NCBI RefSeq assembly: GCF_004322395.1
Contig: NZ_SCTW01000080.1
Span: forward strand, 1 to 49,291
Direction of reading: 5' to 3'
Length of the DNA stretch: 49,291 bases
Origin: Methylobacter sp.
GTDB lineage: Bacteria; Pseudomonadota; Gammaproteobacteria; Methylococcales; Methylomonadaceae
Shown one piece after another: positions 27,472 to 36,260 of this stretch. Position 1 is the first letter of the stretch; the number at the start of each line of letters is the position of its first letter. The position numbers and the translations under genes were made by a program. The notes below the pieces were generated by a model. That model saw nothing but the letters and a program-made list of their open reading frames with translations. It was not told where the DNA came from and made no database searches.

Positions 27472-28290
27472 CTAATAGCCGGCCTCCAAGATGACTCTTT
27501 GTACATCCGGCGGCAGCCGTAGCGGCAACTGGGGAAATAAAGGGGAAATCCTGTATTTGCCCTGATTACCCAGCTTTGGTTCAGAAGCGTATATCCAAGC
27601 CTGCTCCACCTTATCGTTCGGTGCCGCCTGATTAGGCCATTGCCCTGTAAACGAACTGATGACACCGGGGGTATTGTCAAAATCCAACGTGTAGTAATAC
27701 ACAGCCTTGCTCTGCATGTAGGTGACCAATTGCACGGAAAAATCGGTGTCCGGCCAAAACCAGCCGGGGTTGGTAACTGCACTGCGAATAGGGCAGCCGC
27801 ACATCATCGTCACTTTGGCAAAACAGCTTACCTCAGAGCTTTGCCAATCGGCCTGCACGTTGCTGATGCATAATCCCGGCACTTCAATCACCAAGCCTTC
27901 GGGGTTCTGTGGGCTAGCTCCAATGTTCACGCCCGGCAGCACTGTAATATCCGCTTGCGCTATCCGCGCTTGATCGGGATGGCTCAAAGGGCCGAACACC
28001 AGCACCCTAAAATCGGTCGGCTCTGAAATATCAACGCTCAATTGTACCTGGACTGTTTTGTTATCGGTCGCAAAAGGCGCACTCCGGCTCACGGGGCTCA
28101 TTAAATCCGCCGGCCCGGCACTCAGCGGGTTTGAAGCATCGGCAACCCCATAGGCGACCAGCTCTTCCGTTACCGGATTCAACAGAAACACCAGCGCACT
28201 CTGATGGCTCGCATTGGCCGCATCGGGGCCAAGGTATTTACCTCCGCGGGCTGCCGGACGGACAAGAAGGGTTGTAAGCTGTTTTTTCAT
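27472..28290 (-). CDS. Unrecognised protein with MCGC motif (island)
   Basis: A 272-residue protein I cannot assign. It lacks an obvious signal peptide (starts MKKQLTTLLVRPAARGGK). Predicted mostly beta, with a short Cys-rich motif in the middle (CFAKVTMMCGCPI) that could bind a metal or form a redox pair, and aromatic strands later (YYYTLDFDNTPGVISSF). It is the last of three minus-strand genes in the inserted island, 219 bases after the CxxCH protein. GC-rich like its neighbours. Start chosen at 28290, preceded by a GGAGAA site. Confidence 0.7.
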   Translation of the reverse strand: MKKQLTTLLVRPAARGGKYLGPDAANASHQSALVFLLNPVTEELVAYGVADASNPLSAGPADLMSPVSRSAPFATDNKTVQVQLSVDISEPTDFRVLVFGPLSHPDQARIAQADITVLPGVNIGASPQNPEGLVIEVPGLCISNVQADWQSSEVSCFAKVTMMCGCPIRSAVTNPGWFWPDTDFSVQLVTYMQSKAVYYYTLDFDNTPGVISSFTGQWPNQAAPNDKVEQAWIYASEPKLGNQGKYRISPLFPQLPLRLPPDVQRVILEAGY

Positions 28291-28449
28291 TGTATATTTT
28301 CTCCGTTCATTGAAGCTTTTGATCTAATGCTGGAAATTCTAAATAGCTAAGGTCAGGCTTGATTTATCCCGTCGGAAGTTAACCCGACGGAACAGAGGGT
28401 TGAACGGCAGCGCGTTAATTCGAGCCGCCCCATTTTTCTTGACGCATTT

Positions 28450-28475
28450 CCCTCTTCCGCCTTTGCAGAAGAGGG
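28450..28475. terminator. Hairpin between island genes
   Basis: CCCTCTTC, ten-base loop, GAAGAGGG. It lies 35 bases beyond the stop of the CxxCH protein gene on the minus strand. A second hairpin (CCGTCGG ... CCGACGG, about 28371-28391) follows. Neither has a T-run, so these are possible terminators or mRNA-stability elements. Confidence 0.4.
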
Positions 28476-28509
28476 GCTGCGCGCTTCCGGCATTTCTAAT
28501 GCAATGCGC

Positions 28510-29940
28510 TTATTTGGCGTGTTGCAACAGGAAGCTGAAGTCGGCCGGTTTACCGGCGGTGGTGGTAGCCATATTATGACAACTGATACAAGACGCCGAT
28601 GCCTGGTCGTAAGTCTCCATGGTCATATTGGAAAGCGCGTGGGGGACGCCGAAAGTGGAGTTCGGTGCAGGTGTGTTCTCTGTCCCTCCGAGCCACTGGC
28701 TACCGATCAACTGGTAGTTGGCCCAAACCGTTCCGCTGAGGTTATACTGCCAGAGTGCGTTGATCGCCTGGGTATAATCGGGGATCGGAACCATCCGTAC
28801 CGTCTGAGTGCCGAAGGCGTTGCCTTTTCCATCGTTGAAGGCTGCCGTTGCCGCATACGGTGCCGTGGCGGACCATTTATAGGTCTTTTGCTTGTTGAGG
28901 ATATTCTGGAAGCAGGTCGACGAGGAGCAATCGTGGTTATAGAGATTCTTGCCCGCATAGTTGGTATTAGCGCTCAGGTCGTTGATGTCTGGAGCGTTGT
29001 TTACCTGCTCGAAGGTCGACCATATCCAGCCGAAGCTGGAGGGTTTATAGAGGATGTGCATGCCGACTAGACCGACGGTGACGTTCTTGATGCTAAAAGC
29101 CTTGCCCGAAACGCTGTGGGCTTTATCCACATTGATCGTCGCTTGACGGGTATAAAACTGTGAGACTTGGTCATTTCCCGAAAGAATTTTCCACGCGGCC
29201 TTGATCTCCATGGAACCGGGGGCGCCCGGTGCCGTTTGTGTCGGCAGGACGCTGGTCGGAAAAAACACTGCGGGCGCAGTCTGCTGGCCTTTCTTGGTGT
29301 TCAGCCCATTCTGCATGATGTAGCTGACTTCGGTAGGATTGAGCCGGACTTCATACACCAGATAATTGAGATTGTTATCCACCATCGGCTGCCCCGATGC
29401 TTCGATAAACTCCGAAAGGGGACTTCCCGGAGAACCGTCCACCTTCGAGAGTTTGCCCATGATCTTCACGCCGCCGGGAAATTTCTCCGCCGTGGCGCTT
29501 CCTTTCTTAGCTGTTGAGGAGGAACCGAAGACATTCGCCGTGTCGTCAAAATACTCCCAGACCCGGAAATTGCCGGGATCGGTGCCGATGTTAACGTTAG
29601 CTCCTGATTCGGGATTTCCGTTGCTATCCGCAGGCCAATTGAGAGCGGCGAAGACCTGCCAGGAGAACATATCGAAGCAAGGCTGATCCTGCACATTGAA
29701 TGCCTGATAACCTTGCGGGAAGGTATTCGCTACAGAAAGGGGAAGCGTGGAACTGACGGTAACCGTTGACGGACAGTCCATCTGCGGCGGCGTGGGCGGA
29801 GTGCTTTCCTTGGTATTTTGCGCCTGAGGAGCCGTCCCCGTAGTTTCGGCCTGCTTGTCTGCCTCGGAGTCTTCTGCGAAAACAGCCGCAGAAACTAATA
29901 ATGCCCCGGTTAAAAGTGCTATGTCTATACGCTTTATCAT
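28510..29940 (-). CDS. Exported CxxCH (cytochrome c-like) protein (island)
   Basis: A 476-residue exported protein: signal peptide ending FAED (about residue 22), a low-complexity Thr/Gln/Pro linker (about 25-55), then a large globular region with PCFDMFSWQVFAALNWP, VGLVGMHILYKPSSFGWIWSTF and a C-terminal CISCHN at about residue 450. The single CxxCH would carry one covalently bound haem c if the cell has a maturation system. The rest is not a known small cytochrome fold. The middle gene of the island trio, it may be an oxidoreductase partner of the beta-helix protein; that is inference. Confidence 0.75.
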   Translation of the reverse strand: MIKRIDIALLTGALLVSAAVFAEDSEADKQAETTGTAPQAQNTKESTPPTPPQMDCPSTVTVSSTLPLSVANTFPQGYQAFNVQDQPCFDMFSWQVFAALNWPADSNGNPESGANVNIGTDPGNFRVWEYFDDTANVFGSSSTAKKGSATAEKFPGGVKIMGKLSKVDGSPGSPLSEFIEASGQPMVDNNLNYLVYEVRLNPTEVSYIMQNGLNTKKGQQTAPAVFFPTSVLPTQTAPGAPGSMEIKAAWKILSGNDQVSQFYTRQATINVDKAHSVSGKAFSIKNVTVGLVGMHILYKPSSFGWIWSTFEQVNNAPDINDLSANTNYAGKNLYNHDCSSSTCFQNILNKQKTYKWSATAPYAATAAFNDGKGNAFGTQTVRMVPIPDYTQAINALWQYNLSGTVWANYQLIGSQWLGGTENTPAPNSTFGVPHALSNMTMETYDQASASCISCHNMATTTAGKPADFSFLLQHAK

Positions 29941-30049
29941 AGTTTCTCTCTGAATTAAGGTAATTAAAAAAGTTATTAGGGCCGGATTTTATTTATCCCC
30001 TCGTTTCTCGTTCCGGCCCAATGCTTAACTACTAACGGAAGCGATAGTT

Positions 30050-30083
30050 GGAGGGCGGCAAGACTGCCCTCCTTTTTATTTTT
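30050..30083 (+). terminator. Stem-loop with T-run at the end of the beta-helix gene
   Basis: GGAGGGC, nine-base loop, GCCCTCC, then TTTTTATTTTT on the plus strand. It is 12 bases beyond the stop of the minus-strand beta-helix gene; as a classical terminator it would face plus-strand transcription into that gene, while on the minus strand it is only a hairpin. Confidence 0.5.
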
Positions 30084-30094
30084 ACCGATAGGCG

Positions 30095-33000
30095 CTAAGG
30101 CCCCTCACAACTATAGGGTCCAGCCCCAGGGCCGATGTTGTTGGTCGGGGAACTCGTCCCCATTTGACAGCAATTATTACTGCTGCTGGTAAAACCAATT
30201 CCGTTTGCAGAGACTGTAAATTTCTGGCTGCATGAGCTGGCCGGCGGATTGGTGCTGGTTGCGGACAGCAAGTACGTTTGCCCCGGCGATAACAGGACAT
30301 ACGAGGTTTTGGGATTCACCGTCACGCCCTTGATGGTAGCCGTTACGTTCGCCGGGAGGCTCAAGGTAAAACGGGATTGATAAGGCCCCTGCCCAGGGCT
30401 GAGGATGGTGTTCCCGCTCGTACCCATCTGACACAAATTACTGCCAGCACTGGTAAAGCCGTTTCCGTCCTGATTAATCGTGAAGTTCTGGCTGCATGAA
30501 CTGGATGGATTGCTTTTTTTACTGGTTGCGGACAGCGTGTATGTTTGTCCCGGAGACAACAGGAACGATTGGGTTCTGGAGTCCATCGTTACGCCCTGGA
30601 TGGTGGCTGTTACCTTAGACGGGAGCTTCAAGGTAAAACTCCCGTCATAAGGGCCCGCAGCAGGACTGATGGTGGTATTACCACTCGCCCCCAACTGACA
30701 CCAATTAGCGCCAGTGCTGGTGAAGCCTGTTCCGTCCTGGTTAACCGTGAAATTTTGGCTGCATGAACTGCCCGAATTGCTGTTGGTTGCGGACAGCAGA
30801 TATGTTGTACCCGGAGTTAACAGGACAAAAGAGGTTCCTGGGATCACCGCTACGCCCTGAATGGTGGCTGTTACGTTCGCCGGGAGGGCCAAGGTGAACA
30901 CCTCTTCCCCATTTTTGGGTGCTGGCGGCCAATCCGGCTGCGTCGGTGCATTGGTGGGGCAGAAATCCTTCGGTGCTTTAGTGAGCTCATTGTGCGGAAA
31001 ACCTCCATTGGCTCCATGGAGCGCCGTCTGGATGGGTGTTTTATTGCTGTAGGCCAATTGGTTCAGATCGCTCGGATAGGGTTGCTTGTAATCAACCGCA
31101 CCGCCGCTACCGCCATAAGGCGTGCATGCCGACGGGGATCCAGGCGCGTAGCTGCTGTCCACTTGGATCGTGTAGAGCTCGCAACCTGGACCAGGGCAGG
31201 AATAGAAACTCTTATCCGCGCAGATTCCGTCTGCATCCTTGGTCCCGGCGCAGCTCCCAAGCGGGGACGAATATGGCCCGCCGGCGTTAGGTTGTTCCTG
31301 AACGACATTGAGAAACAACAGGCCGCTGGTTGAGTCGTAGAAATAGCACTCGCCATTCGGACATTGCGCCGGATCGTCCAGGTCGGCGATTGTGGAAACG
31401 CTAGGCAGCGGGGGAGGCAGCACAGGCGTTGGCGCGAGAGTTGGCGCGTATGGACAGAGTGTCGTGTAGCAGAACGGAGTTGCTGTTGTTCCACTGCCAC
31501 ACATGACGTTGTCCAGGCCGGCGCACTGAAGTTCGCTGGAGAAATAGGCTGACAGAGTACTAAGATTGTTGTTGGGAGAAGCGAACGACTTGCCGCCCTT
31601 GTAGACCTTGAACGCCGATGCATCGGGCGTCGCCGTCATATTCTCATTCTTATAGCAGATGCCTACCCGTGTATGGAAAGGGTTCGTCGCAGAAATCCCA
31701 TTTGGCAGCTTCGCATCGGTGTACATCAACGAGACGAAGTTGGGTATACCCGCTGATGCACCGACGGTGTAACCGAGTCCGTTTACCACCTTGGGTTCGT
31801 AAATGCCATTGCCATTGCGGCCGGAAAGCGCCACGCAAGCGTGCCCGGGAACGCCGGGGTCACTTGCGCCCGCGGTTCCGCCGCAGTTCACCGCATACAT
31901 AGTGTTGCCGCTGTCGATCGCAGTATCGGTGAACTGAATGTTGCCGCCGTAGTCCTTCTGATCCTTGGTGAAAACCAGGACGTTATTGTTCTGACAGTTC
32001 GGTTGTCCGGGTGTCACGACACCGTTGCAAGGCGCCGTCAGCGCGGAGAACTCGAGCGTGGCATAGCTGTATGGGCTGATCAGCGATGTCGGACGCCCCT
32101 CAAGCGCCTGATCCTGCTGCCCGGTCGAAAGACACTCGTCAACGGTACCCGGCCCGGCCAGGAACGGGAGATTGTTCAGCGAGATCGGATAGGCATCCGG
32201 CACTGAAGACGGATTTGTGCCGCTCGAAACCACTTGGAGGCCGGTGAGACTCTGGTCGCGGTCAAGGATGACCGTGAATTTATCGCCGTCGCGGAAGTTG
32301 CTTCCCGTACCCGACGGGGCTGCAGTTGGCCCGACATCCTGCGTGTATACCTGATGGCGCAGATCGACGTTGACGTAGCTGAGTTCCTTGACGTACTGCG
32401 TCGGCGGATAGCTATTAACGTTGGATTGGAACCAACCCATGGCGGCATCGCCCTCGTATACGAACGGCTTGTTAGGCTGCCCCGGAATTGTGTTGCCGGA
32501 CGACGAGTAATAATTAAGGTAACTGAGATCCGCAGCCGTCAGGTAAGGAGTAATATCCTTGTTGAAGTTGACGAATTTAACGTTTTCGAGTCGTGCAGGC
32601 CCATCGTAGAACATCATACCGGCGAAATTCCAGCTTGGCGCCGGGTAACCGTTGCCTTGCACCGGCTCATAGCAACCGGCGCTGCCGCCGAAGCTGTTCT
32701 GGTTGGAATAAGGGCAAGGACCGAAGCGTAACGGGTTGTTGGCGCTGATCCCCACGATGATCGCGTCTTTGAGCAGGCTCCACTCGCCCGGAGGAGAACC
32801 TTCGGTGCCGCCGCTGGAAACCAATGAAACGCTATCGCGGTTAGTCGCGAGCCGCGCTTGCTTGATGGCATACCAGCTTGCCCGTACCCAGATGCCGCGG
32901 TTACGGTTGCGGGTGGCGGTAAGGCCGTCGAATTCGGCCACTATATCGCAATTTGCACCCGTGGCCCCGCTTCCTGCAAGACATGCTCCTTGCGGAGTGT

Positions 33001-34633
33001 AATTAAGCGCCCCCGTTACTCCGTTATCTGAAGCGGTATCGAAGCCGGTGTAGCAACCGTGGGCGCGGTTGTTGGCAAAGCCGCCGGGCGGAATGGCGGC
33101 GGTCACTGCGGGCGTATTATTCCCCGGAAGTATCCAAAAACCGCGTCCGACCGCTTGGCATCCGGCGATGGAATTGCCGGTAAAGGTATTGCCGCCGAGA
33201 TTGGTGATCCAGAAGCCTGATGCCGTGTTTGCTGCTCCATTCACCGGGCTGGTTCCTTCTGTATCGGTAAAAGCCACGTTGAAACCGTTGTAACCGTTGT
33301 CATTCGCAAGATAGTCGCCGCTCCAAAACGCGGCGATTGCAGCGGCGTTTGGAACGAGGTTTGGAGGGGTGCCTATCTGGGGAATAAGGAATGCATTGCT
33401 CATCGCGCCGATGCCGAGGTTATTGATGAATGCATCGTTTGTCTCGGTGCCCATCTCCAGGAAATACAGGTGCCCGACAGCACGGGCGCAGACGTTGTTG
33501 GAGATCGTCACGCCATTCGTCGCATGCAGGGTGACGCACTTGTTGTAGCTGTGGTGGATGCTATTGCTGTCGACCAGCACCGTCCCCGCTGTCACCGTAC
33601 CGGCCTCGTGGAAGTGTATCGGATAGCTACCCACTTTATCCTTGCCGAACTTCTCGATTTCCACCCCCTGGATCGACACTTCGTTGAAGCCCTTCATGAT
33701 TTTGATTTCGCCGCCGTTGGCGGTGTCGCTGCCGGTAATCGTTGCGGTAAGCTTGATGTTGCGGCTCACCAGCCCCACCTCGGCCCGCTCGTCGACACCG
33801 TAATTCTGGGTTACGCCGTCGTTGAAGGCCGCAGCGCCGCTATCGGGGGCCGGGCCGCCGTAGTGGTAAGTCACCAGCGGCGTCTTGGCGTCGAGAGTGA
33901 CGGTGCAGGCACCCGTAGTGGGGTTCTGGCAATTGACCGTCGAGATGCGGACGAACTCGGCGCTATCGGGAGAGAAATCGGTACCCGCGACGACAATCCA
34001 CTGGCCCGGCTGCCAATCGACCGTATCGCTGAGCTGGAGCGTTGTCGCTGCACCTGCCGCCACGGGACTGGCGACGCCAAGATTCGTGCCGTATAGCTTC
34101 GACGGACCGGCCGGGGCGGCCAAGTAAGTCCAGCTTGGCGCCTGGGGATTGCTGCCTACTGGCGGTTGCGCGGGGACGACGCCGGTCTTGCCAAAAAGCA
34201 TCAAACTGCCGCCGGCGTTGACGGTGATGCCCTTGGTTACGGTTGCTACCGCGCGCGCATCGGTGAAATTAATCGTGACGGCGTTATTGCTTGCGATCGG
34301 GTGCGCGGAAGAACCGGCTTTGAGCGTTCCGTTAACAACAATTCCCGAAGTATCCAGCTTTCTTCTACCGTTCTTGTTATCAAAAACGAGCGTGCCTCCT
34401 GATGCAATAGTGATGACGCCTAAGCCACCGGTACCGGTGTACGATTGATCGACGTAGACGTCTGGCCCACAGCCGCCGGAGCCGCCGATGGTGACGTTGC
34501 GGTTGCTGTCAAATGTGCACATAGAGAGCGACACGGGAGCCGCGGCTCTTGCCTCGCGATCCGGCACGAGAAGCCCCGTAGCAGCCAGCAAGACGCTCAG
34601 GAAAACCGAGGTTGATCGTAATGAAGTTAGCAT
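30095..34633 (-). CDS. Giant secreted G8/CEMIP-like beta-helix protein (island)
   Basis: About 1512 residues. Signal peptide, then a G8-like region (about 45-160, glycine-rich short strands), then a segment very close in style to animal CEMIP/TMEM2: VDWQPGQWIVVAGTDF, RAEVGLVSRNI, SYPIHFHEAG (about residue 340), NSIHHSYNKCVTLHATNG and GHLYFLEMGTE, followed by right-handed beta-helix turns. The C-terminal quarter holds three tandem modules of about 87 residues, each with FTL-LP--VTATI-GV, a CSQ-FT segment and a final Cys. The ATG at 34633 has GGAAA in front; one at 34645 has no site. CEMIP and TMEM2 act on hyaluronan; a polysaccharide target here is inference. Confidence 0.85.
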   Translation of the reverse strand: MLTSLRSTSVFLSVLLAATGLLVPDREARAAAPVSLSMCTFDSNRNVTIGGSGGCGPDVYVDQSYTGTGGLGVITIASGGTLVFDNKNGRRKLDTSGIVVNGTLKAGSSAHPIASNNAVTINFTDARAVATVTKGITVNAGGSLMLFGKTGVVPAQPPVGSNPQAPSWTYLAAPAGPSKLYGTNLGVASPVAAGAATTLQLSDTVDWQPGQWIVVAGTDFSPDSAEFVRISTVNCQNPTTGACTVTLDAKTPLVTYHYGGPAPDSGAAAFNDGVTQNYGVDERAEVGLVSRNIKLTATITGSDTANGGEIKIMKGFNEVSIQGVEIEKFGKDKVGSYPIHFHEAGTVTAGTVLVDSNSIHHSYNKCVTLHATNGVTISNNVCARAVGHLYFLEMGTETNDAFINNLGIGAMSNAFLIPQIGTPPNLVPNAAAIAAFWSGDYLANDNGYNGFNVAFTDTEGTSPVNGAANTASGFWITNLGGNTFTGNSIAGCQAVGRGFWILPGNNTPAVTAAIPPGGFANNRAHGCYTGFDTASDNGVTGALNYTPQGACLAGSGATGANCDIVAEFDGLTATRNRNRGIWVRASWYAIKQARLATNRDSVSLVSSGGTEGSPPGEWSLLKDAIIVGISANNPLRFGPCPYSNQNSFGGSAGCYEPVQGNGYPAPSWNFAGMMFYDGPARLENVKFVNFNKDITPYLTAADLSYLNYYSSSGNTIPGQPNKPFVYEGDAAMGWFQSNVNSYPPTQYVKELSYVNVDLRHQVYTQDVGPTAAPSGTGSNFRDGDKFTVILDRDQSLTGLQVVSSGTNPSSVPDAYPISLNNLPFLAGPGTVDECLSTGQQDQALEGRPTSLISPYSYATLEFSALTAPCNGVVTPGQPNCQNNNVLVFTKDQKDYGGNIQFTDTAIDSGNTMYAVNCGGTAGASDPGVPGHACVALSGRNGNGIYEPKVVNGLGYTVGASAGIPNFVSLMYTDAKLPNGISATNPFHTRVGICYKNENMTATPDASAFKVYKGGKSFASPNNNLSTLSAYFSSELQCAGLDNVMCGSGTTATPFCYTTLCPYAPTLAPTPVLPPPLPSVSTIADLDDPAQCPNGECYFYDSTSGLLFLNVVQEQPNAGGPYSSPLGSCAGTKDADGICADKSFYSCPGPGCELYTIQVDSSYAPGSPSACTPYGGSGGAVDYKQPYPSDLNQLAYSNKTPIQTALHGANGGFPHNELTKAPKDFCPTNAPTQPDWPPAPKNGEEVFTLALPANVTATIQGVAVIPGTSFVLLTPGTTYLLSATNSNSGSSCSQNFTVNQDGTGFTSTGANWCQLGASGNTTISPAAGPYDGSFTLKLPSKVTATIQGVTMDSRTQSFLLSPGQTYTLSATSKKSNPSSSCSQNFTINQDGNGFTSAGSNLCQMGTSGNTILSPGQGPYQSRFTLSLPANVTATIKGVTVNPKTSYVLLSPGQTYLLSATSTNPPASSCSQKFTVSANGIGFTSSSNNCCQMGTSSPTNNIGPGAGPYSCEGP
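30110..30897 (-). repeat. Three tandem coding repeats of about 262 bases
   Basis: The C-terminal modules of the beta-helix protein begin near 30897, 30637 and 30371 (minus strand). Each encodes an Ig-like or carbohydrate-binding-like unit with the conserved pieces PANVTATI, LLSPGQTYLLSAT, SSCSQ and GFTS. DNA identity is still visible, for example GTCCCCGG-type spacers and CTGCATGAACTG, implying fairly recent duplication or gene conversion. Confidence 0.75.
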
Positions 34634-34645
34634 GATGATTTCCAT

Positions 34646-35212
34646 TTTTTTATTATTATTCCGGTAAGAGTGCCTAAGTCATTTTAGGGGAGCGCTGAAC
34701 AAGTCATTTTTGCTGATGGCCTGACAAGCGCATAACAAACGGAATCAATACGTTACCGTTCATTCTAAGCTCGTCGAAGGATTTAATCAGCGCGTCCTTG
34801 CGTCCTTAGGTAAGACTCTTAAAGTATTTCTTGGTTTCCGCAGGCTCCACAGGAACCCGGGCAGACTAGGCTGTAGAGGCCGTCATCGGGCACAGTGCAA
34901 TTCTAACATTAGAACACTTTCTTTTAATCTACTTTAATCTTTCGCGCCCTGCGATTTATCGTCGTTATGCAAGCCATTTAGTATGCATACCTACGTGGAT
35001 GAATCATTCACCCTGCGGCTTAATCCAGTCAATCCAGGAAAACGCGCTGCAACAGCACGGTAATGCACACTAACACACGGACAACCGACTTACGATGAAT
35101 GATAAGGATCGTTTCAGGCGTTGAAAATTCTTTTCGGCAAGATTGCAAACATCTACCGGCCAATATTCGTAACAAGCTCAAAGACTGGAAGAGGTTTTGC
35201 GCTTCAAATATC
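34646..35212. other. Upstream non-coding region of the island
   Basis: Non-coding stretch before the beta-helix gene. I see a degenerate copy of the common TTCATTCTAAGCTCGTCGAA repeat near 34758-34782, two direct TTTAATCT pieces near 34922-34943, and no convincing gene, integrase or tRNA. The promoter of the beta-helix gene must be here but cannot be pinned down. Confidence 0.4.
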
Positions 35213-35260
35213 TCACGTTATTTTTTCTTGATGCCTGGCAACCCGTTCTTTATCGTTCAT
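35213..35260 (-). pseudogene. Truncated 5' copy of rpiA
   Basis: Begins MNDKERVA exactly as RpiA, continues RHQEKIT and stops after 15 codons. It has the same AAGGAG ribosome binding site and lies 19 bases after the yedI stop, just where rpiA would sit in an operon. It is the abandoned start of the original rpiA locus or an insertion-generated duplicate. Confidence 0.8.
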
Positions 35261-35272
35261 GGTTTGCTCCTT
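35236..35272. repeat. Direct repeat, right flank of inserted island
   Basis: 37 bases identical to 27289-27325, in the same orientation. It marks the right edge of the island and is the functional-looking start region of the rpiA fragment. Confidence 0.85.
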
Positions 35273-35279
35273 TATAAAG

Positions 35280-36260
35280 TCAATGCGGTACATTTTCCTT
35301 CTTGAGATACTGATATTTGAATCGATTATAAACTTGTCCCGCCATGGTCACACCAGCTAACGCAAGCGCCCCGGCAACGACGCCTGCCAATGCATTGAGC
35401 AATGAGGAAACCAACACTTCCAGCACGCCGCCGATGCCGGGCGCGACGTTGACGCTTTGTGCAAGGTGCTCTATGTACTGGTGCGCTACAGGAATGCCGT
35501 GCATCAATATCCCGCCGCCCACCATAAACATCGCCGCAGTGCCGACAATCGCCAGCATCTTCATTAGGTAAGGCGCGCTGTGCAAAAAGACCTGGCCGAC
35601 CTGATGCTGGATTTTCGTCCACAGACCCTGACCCGGCTTTTGGCACAGGTAAAGTCCCGCATCATCCAGTTTCACGATGACTGCTACTAGGCCATATACA
35701 CCCGCAGTCATAATCAGTGCAATGCCGGCAATCACGGCCACTTTGGTTGCAAAAGCCGAAGTTGCGACAGCTCCTAATGTAATGACGATGATTTCTGCCG
35801 ACAGCACAAAGTCGGTACGAACGGCGCCCTTGATCTTATCTCGTTCGAATGCCACCAGATCGGTCTCGGGATTGGCGATTGCCATAGCCAGTTCGGCACG
35901 GTGGGCTTCATCTTCAGCATGCGTATGCAGCCATGGGTGCGCCAGTTTTTCAAAACCCTCGAAACACAGATAAGCGCCGCCCAGCATCAGCAACGGTGTG
36001 ATCAGCCAAGATGCCAGCCAGCTGATTGTCAGCGCTGTCGGCACTAAGATCAGTTTATTTTTTAATGAGCCTTTCGCCACTGCCCACACCACCGGCAGCT
36101 CCCGCTCCGCCCTGATACCGGACACCTGCTCGGCATTCAGCGCCAAATCATCGCCCAAAACGCCGGCTGTTTTCTTCGCCGCCATTTTGGTCATCAAGGC
36201 CACGTCATCCAGGACTGAGGCGATATCGTCAAGTAAAACTAAAAGGCTGGTGCCGGCCAT
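35280..36260 (-). CDS. DUF808 inner-membrane protein (YedI-like)
   Basis: A 326-residue integral membrane protein. It opens with MAGTSLLVLLDDIASVLDDVA and has KNKLILVPTALTISWLA, a soluble middle segment containing HPWLHTHAEDEAHRAEL, then four to five further hydrophobic segments. This matches the DUF808/YedI family in length and order. Function unknown; some members are described as transporters without firm evidence. It ends just upstream of the rpiA fragment and was probably once the first gene of a yedI-rpiA unit. Confidence 0.88.
   Translation of the reverse strand: MAGTSLLVLLDDIASVLDDVALMTKMAAKKTAGVLGDDLALNAEQVSGIRAERELPVVWAVAKGSLKNKLILVPTALTISWLASWLITPLLMLGGAYLCFEGFEKLAHPWLHTHAEDEAHRAELAMAIANPETDLVAFERDKIKGAVRTDFVLSAEIIVITLGAVATSAFATKVAVIAGIALIMTAGVYGLVAVIVKLDDAGLYLCQKPGQGLWTKIQHQVGQVFLHSAPYLMKMLAIVGTAAMFMVGGGILMHGIPVAHQYIEHLAQSVNVAPGIGGVLEVLVSSLLNALAGVVAGALALAGVTMAGQVYNRFKYQYLKKENVPH

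Noticed and set aside
30110-30897. Three regular repeats considered as a CRISPR-like or satellite array
   Set aside because: The period is about 262 bases and the units are in-frame coding modules without short repeats and spacers.
33470-34096. A 208-codon plus-strand frame, and several other long plus-strand frames at 28504-34448
   Set aside because: They are antisense shadows of the GC-rich island genes, whose products have signal peptides and family motifs.
35099-35305. A 68-codon plus-strand frame crossing the rpiA fragment
   Set aside because: It runs antisense through the duplicated rpiA start, has no ribosome binding site and resembles no known protein or integrase.
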